Shown here one piece after another: positions 50,962-59,701 of a stretch of DNA of 64,000 nucleotides. The translations under genes and the position numbers were made by a program. Where the stretch lies: NCBI GenBank assembly GCA_949825045.1, contig OX463809.1, forward strand, positions 8,893,501 to 8,957,500, read 5' to 3'. How positions within the stretch are numbered: the stretch's first letter is position 1; every line of letters starts with the position of its first letter. The notes beneath the pieces were generated by a model, which worked only from the letters and a program-made list of their open reading frames with translations, was not told the DNA's origin and did not search any database. This stretch comes from Argyresthia goedartella (lineage: Eukaryota; Arthropoda; Insecta; Lepidoptera; Argyresthiidae).

Positions 50962-51179
50962 TGTGCCAGCCATCCCTTATCATCACGGACTAAAGTATCG
51001 TCGAGATAAGTTATTGGCTGACACAGAAAATCGACATCACGTACCGGTTTTGGTACGTGATGATTATCGAGGACGATTTATATATAAGAAGAGTTATTTG
51101 TTAAATAAAACTAGACTGTAACTGAGCATATTCCAAGCCTTTTATTCCGTCTCCCGTAGGTTGCCACAACGTTGGCAAA
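50962..51179 (+). repeat. CsRn1-like 5' LTR
   Basis: Includes an 11-bp hairpin CATCACGTACC/GGTACGTGATG around GGTTTT, a TATATAAG motif and AATAAA. Same length and sequence as the 3' copy. Confidence 0.93.
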
Positions 51180-51229
51180 GTGGTGACCTCGACGTTTGTA
51201 TATCAAGCAACCTTCGGTTAAGCAGCAGC

Positions 51230-52021
51230 ATGTCGTCGCCTGTGAAACAGAACCCGTGTGCAGCTACCCTAGAAGTGCAAGCAATCAGCACTTCGTCTAA
51301 AATCGCAGACTTCTGGAAGGACAAGCCCCGGTTATGGTTCGCACATTTTGAAGCAGTAACCACCCCCCAGAAGTTAGGTGACGAATCCAAATTCCACCTA
51401 GTCCTTACCAAACTAGCCAAAGAGGAAATCGAACAAGCCAGTGACATAGTGATTTCCTTATCAGACAGCGGAAAGTACCAGAAGTTAAAAGACAGATTGA
51501 TTTCGACATATGAAGAATCCCCGCATCGCAAATTCCAGAGATTATTCACGGACACCGACCTCGGAGACAGAAAACCGTCACAGTTATTAAGAAAAATCAA
51601 GGAGCTTGGGGAAGGTCAAATCAATTACGAAACTGCAAAAATGTTTTGGCTAAAACAATTACCGACCTCCTTAACCTCAATACTTTCGGCAAATAAAGAG
51701 AAAGGAATTGACGATTTAGCCTAGATGGCCGACAATATTTACGAAGTCTCGAGCTTCGAACAAGTTGCTGCGCTAAGCAGGGTCGACGACCCAGTAACGC
51801 AACTAACTGCCGAGCTAGCGAAAGTAAAGATTGAGTTAGCTGCAATTCATAATAACAACAATCGTCGGCAGTTTTATCGCAGTAAGCTATTCTCAAGTTC
51901 ACGGTCAGGAAGCCCGTTTCCATTCCGGAGAAACTCGAAGTTATGCTTTTATCATTCACGTTTTGGCAAGAGAGCTTTCAAGTGCGAGGCTCCGTGTTCC
52001 TGGAAGCAACAGGGAAACTAA
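51230..52021 (+). CDS. gag: CsRn1-like Gag
   Basis: ATG 51230 (MSSPVKQN). Capsid with FWKDKPRLWFAHFEA, KFHLVLTKL and LLRKIKELGEG, the CsRn1-type Gag pattern. TAG at 51722-51724 interrupts but the frame stays open as MADNIYEV... to the CHCC motif CFYHSRFGKRAFKC...C at 51944-51997. Ends at TAA 52019; protease continues in another frame, so a small indel lies near 51998-52060. Confidence 0.85.
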
Positions 52022-52029
52022 AGCGGGCA

Positions 52030-52855
52030 TGCACTGAGGCGGAGCTGTGTGCTTTTTCACAATTTCATCGCCTATTTATCACAGACAAGAAGACTGGAGA
52101 AAAATATTTGATCGATACTGGCGCGAACATATCTGTACTTAAACGCAAGCTGAAGCATTCCGGGAAAACAGATTACTCATTACATGCTGCCAACGTTTCA
52201 AAGATCAGCACATATGGAGAACGATGTTGTGCCCTTGATCTCGGGCTTCGAAGAACTTTTAAATGGAACTTCGTGATCGCCGATGTCAATACCTCTATCA
52301 TTGGAGCAGATTTTCTGGAGCATCATGATTTATGGGTTGATTTACGCAGAAAAAGGCTGATTGACAACACTACCCAACTATCATCCAGAGGTAGAACCAT
52401 AATAGCAAACCAAGCCACTTTAAGTACCATTGATGGGAGTCTTGTTATCGCAGACTTACTTCGGAGATATCAGCGCATCACCGTACCCACATCTTTGAAG
52501 ATTAGTCCCAAGCACAACGTTCAACATTTCATAGAGACGCATGGCCCTCCGGTCGCTTGTAGAGCCAGGCCTCTCCCTCCAGAAAGGTACAGGACGGCTC
52601 AAAAGGATTTCCAGGACATGATGGATATGGGAATATGTCGACCGTCAAACAGTTCATGGGCCAGTTCTTTGCATATGGTGAAGAAGAAAAATGGTGAATG
52701 GAGACCATGTGGAGATTATAGAGCCCTGAATAATATAACAGTCCCTGACCGGTATCCACTCCCACGGTTACTAGATTTCACTTACATTCTCAAGGGGAAA
52801 CGCATTTTTAGCAAAATCGATATCCGGAAAGCATATCATTGCATACCTACCAATG
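52030..52855 (+). CDS. pol: Protease and N-terminal RT
   Basis: Protease KYLIDTGANISVL (canonical D-T-G) near 52105-52143 and GADFLEHHDLWVD. RT begins ARPLPPERYRTAQ, SSWASSLHMVKKKNGEWRP, CGDYRALNN and IDIRKAYH, then loses frame within about 10 bp at 52845-52855, where the neighbouring frame picks up the RT palm. Confidence 0.85.
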
Positions 52856-54583
52856 GCTCCAGAAGATATTTCCAAAACAGCCATCATCACCCCCTTCGGT
52901 CTTTTCGAATTTCCGAGAAGGACATTTGGACTTCGGAACGCCGGTCAGACTTTTCAACGATTTATGGACTCAATATTCAGACATCAAATATCTTCACAAC
53001 GCGGCGGAGCATCTTATCAAGAGCCAAAGGATGAAAACATATCAGATTTCACATTTTGTTTCGTCGACGACATCCTTTGTGCATCAGAAAATGAAGAGCA
53101 GCATTGCAAACATTTGGAGATAATTTTCAAGAAATTAGATGAACATGGTCTTACAATGAATCTGGCAAAATGCGAATTCATGAAGAAGGATATAGATTTT
53201 TTGGGGTATCATGTATCCTGTAACGGGATTTCCCCCACTCAAGAAAAACTTGAGGCTATAACCAACTTTCCTAAACCAGAAAAGGTGAACATGTTGCGAA
53301 GATTTTTGGGTATGGTTAATTTCTATAGAAGCAGCATCCCAAAAGCGGCATTTTATCAAGCAGAGTTGAACAAATATTTACATGGCTGCAAGAGGAACGA
53401 TAAGAGTGTAATTAAATGGACCAAGACAGGGGAAGAGTCTTTCGAAAAATGCAAGGAGCTTATGAAAAATTTAGCAAGTTTATCTCACCCTGCTAATAAT
53501 GCATCCATCTCGCTTATGACTGATGCTAGCAATGACTGCGTCGGCGCCGTTTTGCAACAAAAGGAGGATGGTGAATGGAAACCCCTCGGATTTTTTTCAA
53601 AAAACCTGACACAGACGCAACAAAAATATTCTACGTATGATCGAGAGCTTTTGGGTATCTACCTAGCTGTGAAGCATTTCCAAAGACTCGTGATAGGACG
53701 AGATTTTACTATCTACACAGACCATAAACCAATCACTTTCGCATTTTCCAAAAAACCAAATATTGATGACCCACCTCGGAGAATTCGTCAACTAGACTAC
53801 ATATCACAGTATAGCACAGACATAAGGCATATTAGCGGATCAGACAACGTGGTTGCAGATGCCTTATCAAGGATGATCGAGGAGATAATCAATCCTTCAG
53901 AAATTGACTTCGAGGAAATGGTCGAATTTCAACGCACGGATGCAAATCTTAAAGAGCTTTTCAAGAAATCAAATCTGACATTATCCAAGTTTAGTGTGCC
54001 CGGCAGTAATTCCCAGCTATATTGCGATACCTCAACCGGGCAACCGAGACCGTATGTTCCTGCAGTATTTCGGAAGAAAATTTTCGACGCGATTCATGGT
54101 TTGAGTCATCCAGGAAAACGAACCACACGAAAAATGATTTCAAAACGATTTGTTTGGGATAACATGAACAAGGAAATAAACGAGTGGTGTAAAACATGCC
54201 TATCATGCCAGAAATGCAAGGTTACTAGGCACACTATTTCACCTATCGGCACATTCATGCCCGCTCAGCGTTTTGAGCACGTGCATATAGATATCGTCGC
54301 CCCCCTACCTACAAGCCAAGGTTACAGATTTCTGCTGACTATGATTGACCGTTGCTCTTCTTGGCCTGAGGCATTTCCCTTGAAGGAGATTACTGCGGAA
54401 AAAGTCGCTTCATGTTTATTCCAAGGGTGGATCTGCAGATTTGGCCCCCCCCTCCGGCTTTCCTCGGACCGTGGAAAACAGTTCGAATCTGAGCTTATTA
54501 AATCCTTGGCGAGGTTAATGGGAACGGAAAAATTACGAACAACAGCCTACCACCCGCAATCCAATGGAATGGTGGAGAGATAG
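52853..54583 (+). CDS. pol: RT palm, RNase H and integrase core
   Basis: TAIITPFGLFEFPR, FGLRNAGQTFQRFMD, catalytic FVDD (near 53060-53072), thumb LRRFLGMVNFYR, RNase H (MTDASNDCVGAVL, YDRELLGIYLA, YTDHKPI), integrase finger (HPGKRTTRKM...CLSCQKC), core D (VHIDIVAPL), D (LSSDRGKQF), E (NGMVER). TAG at 54581-54583 directly after the catalytic-Glu helix start. Confidence 0.87.
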   Translation: MAPEDISKTAIITPFGLFEFPRRTFGLRNAGQTFQRFMDSIFRHQISSQRGGASYQEPKDENISDFTFCFVDDILCASENEEQHCKHLEIIFKKLDEHGLTMNLAKCEFMKKDIDFLGYHVSCNGISPTQEKLEAITNFPKPEKVNMLRRFLGMVNFYRSSIPKAAFYQAELNKYLHGCKRNDKSVIKWTKTGEESFEKCKELMKNLASLSHPANNASISLMTDASNDCVGAVLQQKEDGEWKPLGFFSKNLTQTQQKYSTYDRELLGIYLAVKHFQRLVIGRDFTIYTDHKPITFAFSKKPNIDDPPRRIRQLDYISQYSTDIRHISGSDNVVADALSRMIEEIINPSEIDFEEMVEFQRTDANLKELFKKSNLTLSKFSVPGSNSQLYCDTSTGQPRPYVPAVFRKKIFDAIHGLSHPGKRTTRKMISKRFVWDNMNKEINEWCKTCLSCQKCKVTRHTISPIGTFMPAQRFEHVHIDIVAPLPTSQGYRFLLTMIDRCSSWPEAFPLKEITAEKVASCLFQGWICRFGPPLRLSSDRGKQFESELIKSLARLMGTEKLRTTAYHPQSNGMVER

Positions 54584-55180
54584 CATCGTTCGCTGAAGGC
54601 GTCTCTCATGGCAAGGAACAGTAAGGAAAATTGGGTAAAAGAATTACCAATCGTCCTTCTTGGCCTAAGAAGTTGTTTACGAGACGACACGGGTTTGAGC
54701 GCCGCGGAAATGGTTTATGGAGAAACAATAAGGCTTCCCGGGGAATTCTTTGGTGATTCTGGCTTGCGATCAACGTATCACGACTACGTGCAAGATTTGA
54801 AACAACGAATATCAAAAAACTGCTCCGTTCCGAGGAGAGAGAATCACCAAAACAAGTATTTCGTCCACCCCGAGTTAAGCTCCTGCTCTCACGTTTTCAT
54901 CAAGAGAGAAGGTGTCGCCAAAGGTCTGATTCCTCCTTATGAAGGGCCTTACGAAGTTCTACGACGAACGGCGAAATATTTCGTCATCAACAAGAACAAC
55001 ACCGTCGACACATTTTCGATTGATAGATTAAAGCCAGCTTTCCTACCAGCAGATCAGCCGACTTCCATCACGTTCCCGCAACCAACGAGCAAAGCGGAAC
55101 ACTCAGTTGTCGAGTCAGCACGATCAACAACGTCCAAGTTTGGTCGACAGTACAAACAAACGTTGAGATTCCAACTTTGA
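54584..55180 (+). CDS. pol: Integrase C-terminal part
   Basis: Same frame: HRSLKASLMA, WVKELPIVLLGLRS, LSAAEMVYGETIRLPGEFF, and SHVFIKREGVAKGLIPPYEG with PYEVL, then IDRLKPAF, the usual end of CsRn1-type Pol. Natural TGA at 55178. Confidence 0.85.
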   Translation, partial: HRSLKASLMARNSKENWVKELPIVLLGLRSCLRDDTGLSAAEMVYGETIRLPGEFFGDSGLRSTYHDYVQDLKQRISKNCSVPRRENHQNKYFVHPELSSCSHVFIKREGVAKGLIPPYEGPYEVLRRTAKYFVINKNNTVDTFSIDRLKPAFLPADQPTSITFPQPTSKAEHSVVESARSTTSKFGRQYKQTLRFQL

Positions 55181-55197
55181 TGACGGCACTCGTTTGG

Positions 55198-55234
55198 TAT
55201 AAATAGCGAATTGGTAAATCATAGAGTATCATTC
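55198..55234 (+). promoter_or_regulatory. Internal TATA/initiator pair upstream of the small ORF
   Basis: TATAAATA at 55198-55205 and initiator TCATTC at 55229-55234 (A+1 at 55231, 33 bp from the TATA start), the arthropod spacing. It lies between pol and the small ORF, 43 bp before its ATG. Confidence 0.5.
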
Positions 55235-55273
55235 GCTATTCAGTAAACCAGCAGGAAACGCAACGAAACCACC

Positions 55274-55527
55274 ATGGGCGGATATAACTCCAAGGAACAA
55301 CTAACCATGACCCAAAACAACGGGATACAAGACGCCACCAAATTGACGGAAAATATCGCCGAGCGGAGGTGATAAAAGAGTTCAACGGTCATCGGGAGAT
55401 GATTCTTGCGACGCTCGGGATCCTCACCATACTAGCGGCCATCGTGTTCTTCATGGTGGCCAACCGTTTTTTAACGGAAGAGTTGGCGCCGCACTCCGGA
55501 AGAGGGGGATTACCTCAGCCTAGCTAG
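55274..55527 (+). pseudogene. Small accessory ORF: myristoylation-type start and one hydrophobic segment, frameshifted
   Basis: ATG 55274 in an ideal Kozak context (ACCACCATGG). The first frame starts MGGYNSKEQ, a fit to the N-myristoylation pattern G-x3-S, and ends at TGA 55370 after 32 codons. An overlapping frame that is open to TAG 55525 encodes a 20-residue hydrophobic stretch at 55402-55461 followed by a short charged tail (FLTEELAPHSGRG). Read together they suggest a small single-pass membrane protein broken by one indel. I do not recognise the family; the position is where some Gypsy elements carry env, but this is far too small and lacks glycoprotein features. Confidence 0.55.
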
Positions 55528-55636
55528 TCGCAATGTATAGTATTATTTAATTTAAATGTTTTCGTGCTTTGTTTTTTTTACTTTTCCATTTATCGTAATT
55601 TACTCAATATTGCCTTTTTGTAAGGGGGGGAGTATC

Positions 55637-55854
55637 TGTGCCAGCCATCCCTTATCATCACGGACTAAAGTATCGTCGAGATAAGTTATTGGCTGACACA
55701 GAAAATCGACATCACGTACCGGTTTTGGTACGTGATGATTATCGAGGACGATTTATATATAAGAAGAGTTATTTGTTAAATAAAACTAGACTGTAACTGA
55801 GCATATTCCAAGCCTTTTATTCCGTCTCCCGTAGGTTGCCACAACGTTGGCAAA
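55637..55854 (+). repeat. CsRn1-like 3' LTR
   Basis: Identical to 50962-51179 as far as I can compare. Followed by the ATAAT duplication. Confidence 0.93.
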
Positions 55855-55859
55855 ATAAT

Positions 55860-57240
55860 GAAAAAATAAATTACTTTAGATAACTCTTTGACTGTCGTTA
55901 TTAGTTAATACATCAATGATTCTGTGGTGTGAAGTTGTATTAATTTTGAGTAAGTGAGCCTTCTCACATGCTGAGAAAACTTACACAGATTTTAAAGTTT
56001 ATGATAGCGATTTATCAGAAAAACAACTTGTTATAACAGGTATTCCACTTGGAAAAATATTGACACCGAATGGGCAAACAAAGTTATAACAATAATTGTA
56101 AGATAGGTGTCGAGTACCCTAGAAGGCACAATGATCATTTTTGAAGGGAGAATTCAAAATGAAATAACTTTAACGTTAGATATGCCAAAAAGTAGGTAAA
56201 AAGTAGGTAGTTACGTGCTCTTTGCATTAAAAATTAGGGATTATTATTAAGAGCAACTTTATATTTGTTACGTGAAATTAATCAAAATGATTATTTATTG
56301 ATGATTTTTTAATATTAATAGTTATTTTGCAGTGTTTCAATCATAAGCCTTAGCTACAAACAGGTTATGTTTGACACATTCTAGCCCAATGCTCCTGTGT
56401 TTTAATTGTAAATATATATAATATATTTCAATCACTTGCGGGTACCGAGAGAACCGAAAATCCCGGGAATATCTTCCTTTTCTGATGACGAGTACCGGGA
56501 TTCCCGGTTCTCGACAACCGGAATTTTTAGATTACGTATGTAAAACTAAAGTATAGAGCAATTTCTAGGGGCGATTAAGTTGTTTGCAGCTACGATTTAC
56601 TTAATTATTGAAATTAATTAGGCCGCAGCGTCGCACGGCTCGGCTTTTTAATATTTTTACGGTCATATCGTAATGTTTATAAGTCCAACATCCGGCCTTT
56701 ATGTGGCTTTTAGCCAATGAAAACGGATTTTATTCATCAACATTTTATGATAGTATATTTGCTGCACGAAATGGACTAGGAGGATTAAATAACTAGCTTA
56801 CCATGGGAACAACTATGACTCTGCCTCCCCGAAAGGGAAAACGATCCAAGAAATACCTATTTATTTGAAACACCGACAAACCGCGGCTTATATTTAGAGT
56901 CACAGTCACCACTTCCGTATTTACCACTCTGTGGTATTTACATAACGTTGCAAGCTTCCGAAAATCAGCAGCAAATTAAACAATATCCTTTTCCTGATAG
57001 TCTAATCAGCGGGGTTACCATCATCACCAATCAGCTGTGGGGCCATCAACAGTTGATTGATTATTTTTCATAGATTTTGAGCTTTCTAACCAATAAGGTT
57101 CAAAATCGCGGGCCATTTTTCGATCTACCCACGGACATCGATTCAGATGTATTCAAAACAAGATCATCATCGCCATGGCAACCATTTCCATTACAATTCG
57201 ACATCATGGGCTTTATTCACCTAATACCACAGACACTGAA
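55860..57240. other. Non-coding, degenerate repeats only
   Basis: No supported gene. 56440-56530 holds CCGGGATTCCCGGTTCTCG-type repeat sequence; the remainder is A/T-rich. Confidence 0.45.
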
Positions 57241-57254
57241 AGAAGAGAAGGCCT

Positions 57255-57435
57255 GACTTACTCACTGACTCATTAACGCCCAGCCCAAACCCGGCGACAT
57301 AGAAAGCTGAAATTTTGCATAGACGTTCCATTTATAATGTAGACAAGGCATAAGGGCGAATTTTCAAAAATTCCACCCCTAAGGGGGTAAAATGGGGGGT
57401 GGAAGTATGTATGAAAGTCCGTCGGTTTTGAAGTT
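57255..57435. repeat. CCCCTAAGGGGGT dispersed repeat, copy 1
   Basis: TTCCACCCCTAAGGGGGTAA, GTATGAAAGTCCGTC and TTTGAAGTTAGG occur again, shortened, at 58597-58665. A common lepidopteran interspersed repeat by appearance; class not determined. Confidence 0.6.
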
Positions 57436-57599
57436 AGGACCATCTAGCGTGCGGGTCATTAAGATGATCTACTTCTCCCTCTCCAGTCTTTTTTCGCATA
57501 TTGCATACCTGCTTGGGGTGGTGCGTGTAAAACTACAATGATACCACTAGACAGAGCACAAAGGCCCTTACTAAAAGTAAGCACCAACCGACCATATAG

Positions 57600-57905
57600 G
57601 TATCCAGCTGAACAGCTTGATCAATGGGGGTGATGTCGGTCAGGCAATTATTTATTTACAAAACAATCTTAAATACCCACTCAAATATACCAGAAACCAA
57701 CAGACCTAGAATTGAAGCCAGACGTCGCAAAGACAGAGTATGTGAAATATCTAGATTCAACACTTTCTTTGCCCACAAGTTTCCTTGTTTGTTGGAGAGC
57801 CACCTCTACAATAAAGCGAGCGTGCGGAATGGGATACTACAGCTAAATCAATATCAAAATAACCTCTCAACAACCGAGGGTAGTTGGGACGGGTCGCGAT
57901 TTTGA
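57600..57905 (+). pseudogene. LINE ORF2 C-terminal fragment
   Basis: SVRQLFIYKTILNTHSN, PRIEARRRKDRVCEISRFN, FFAHKFPCLLESHLYNKA resemble the cysteine-poor C-terminal segment after RT in Jockey/CR1-type LINEs (basic RR block then a F-LYN motif). Truncated at the 5' side. Confidence 0.5.
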
Positions 57906-58596
57906 TCCTTATGCCATGGTAATAAAATTTAAAACCTGTAACGGAGAAGTGGCTTTATCTAACGCCGGTGGTGTTCAAGAGGTTATGACGACGAAACGGA
58001 AAGGTTGTTTGTTTTGTTTGTTTATATATATATATAAAAAGAAAACTTCGAAAATGTATGTCAATTTCTCCATTTTGATTTCATAATATTATTTACATAC
58101 TTTAATTTCACTTGATGGTTAATTAACTCCAAATTTTATTAATTTTGTTTTCTTCATAAAGATTAAGTTTAAGATGTATTTTATTTTATAAAAATAGGTA
58201 AAAATATTGTATTCCAATTTAAAACATTTCATATTTTAATTTACTTTTTGTCTCGAGCTTTAAAAGCAAATTTTATTTAAGTAATTGTATTCAAACTACT
58301 ATGATTAATATTTTATGCTTATTTCAATGTATCAAAACTAAAGAATACAACAATAGATTATAATAAACTTAGGAAGAGCCTTTGATGGCTATCTTACAGG
58401 CTTTTTTAGCTTAGTTAAGGCATCAAGAACCACCAAACTGTACACCTTAAGCACCCCATTCTCCCTGCTGAAGGATGTCAAAATATTGTATATACTATGT
58501 TTCATGAAGTATACACTGAGTTTCATCAATTTTTTTGTTCAGGCTGACGATTGAAAATTAATGAACACTTGTCTCAGCGATTTTTTTATATTCTAC

Positions 58597-58665
58597 TCCT
58601 AAAGGGCGTAAAATAGGGGTTGCAATTTTGTATGAAAGTCCGTCAGATTTGAAGTTAGGAAAGAG
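58597..58665. repeat. CCCCTAAGGGGGT dispersed repeat, copy 2 (fragment)
   Basis: CTCCTAAAGGGCGTAAAATA and GTATGAAAGTCCGTCAG match copy 1. Confidence 0.55.
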
Positions 58666-58986
58666 ACTGTAGGGACCCCGACATAGCAGGGGCCTGACTC
58701 CTGGGCATGGGTAATTCCATTTTTTCCCCTCCAACAAAAAAGAAACCGGTAGAACTGCGATCGTTTATGAAACAATTTAACTGTATTTATTTGTGCAATA
58801 CTATCTCTTGAAAACTGTGCTTTTCAGCGCAAATATCTTGTTTCCAAATTTACTAAGTTGTTAGCTATTCTAATCTTTTCTAAATTGATATTTTAATTTC
58901 TTCGTTAGAAAGTGTGCATTTCAGCGCAAATCTTTTCTGTACTCCGGCTTAGTTTAAATATAATTAAACTTGCTTTCTTTATCACT

Positions 58987-59130
58987 ATGACTGTTGAATC
59001 ATTGAACTTTGATGAGACTATAGTGCCTCACACCGTAGTTCCCATACTTGGAAACGGGGCCTGTCTGTTTCGGTCACAGATATCGAGAGATAGGCCCTTG
59101 GCGCTAAGCTTGTATCGGAACCAGTGTCGC
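58987..59130 (+). pseudogene. OTU-like cysteine protease remnant
   Basis: VPHTVVPILGNGACLFRS resembles the OTU active-site segment (D-G-x-C-L-F-R), with the first Asp replaced by Asn and no downstream His region. Probably a fragment of a transposon-borne OTU domain. Confidence 0.4.
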
Positions 59131-59422
59131 CGAAAACTAAGAACACGCATACATTTACACCACTCGTACATCAATCCCTCCGCTTTTATTGGTCAGTGCA
59201 ATGTCATGCACCTATCGTCCGAACACACCCACACTACCGCAGGTATACTAGCTAGTCGAGCTAGTGTTGGGACAATGCAAGGACAGCGTGTATCATCGAT
59301 CGATTATAATTTATAGACACTGGTATAGACAGTCGTATACAATGCCGGGTTCTATAAATAAAATAGTAAATTGTTTGTAAATACGACATATTTATTTTAC
59401 AAGAAATACCTATTACTGTGTA

Positions 59423-59600
59423 TACAGGGTGTAACAGATGCGGGGTGACAAGCCGAAAAGAGTTGTTTGCGACATATTTTGAACGATTTTCTCTATGAAT
59501 CTGATTTGATCAGAGCAACTTTATTTTTTACTTCCCCATACAAATCAGCTGACCTGCAGCTCGGCCCAAAATGTACTGAAAAGTGAAAAACAATGCTGAT
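59423..59600. repeat. ACAGGGTGTAAC repeat
   Basis: Starts ACAGGGTGTAACAGATGCGG; an end motif widely seen in insect interspersed repeats. The right end is not resolved. It lies just downstream of the transposase stop. Confidence 0.4.
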
Positions 59601-59701
59601 CAAATCAGTTTAATCAAGAAAGATGTTCAGAATGATGGCCTTAACAACCGTCTTTCGGCATATATACCCTTTCTGTAAAATCCTGTACAGTTAAATACTA
59701 T

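Larger units (their letters stand above)
50962..55854 (+). mobile_element. CsRn1-clade Ty3/Gypsy retrotransposon with identical LTRs
   Basis: 218-bp LTRs (50962-51179, 55637-55854) identical by eye, flanked by ATAAT (50957-50961, 55855-55859) if the LTR ends ...GGCAAA. Two diagnostic traits place it in the CsRn1 clade: a primer site TGGTGACCTCGACG at 51181-51194 close to the complement of the tRNA-Trp 3' end, and a CHCC zinc motif (C-x2-H-x9-C-x3-C) in Gag. Polypurine AAGGGGGGGAG before the 3' LTR. Coding is broken by TAG at 51722, a stop/shift near 52019, a shift near 52845 and TAG at 54581. 4893 bp. Confidence 0.92.

Noticed and set aside
58912..59316. 134-codon frame as an intact OTU protease gene
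   Set aside because: Only the active-site segment is recognisable, with Asp lost; the rest has no OTU pattern.
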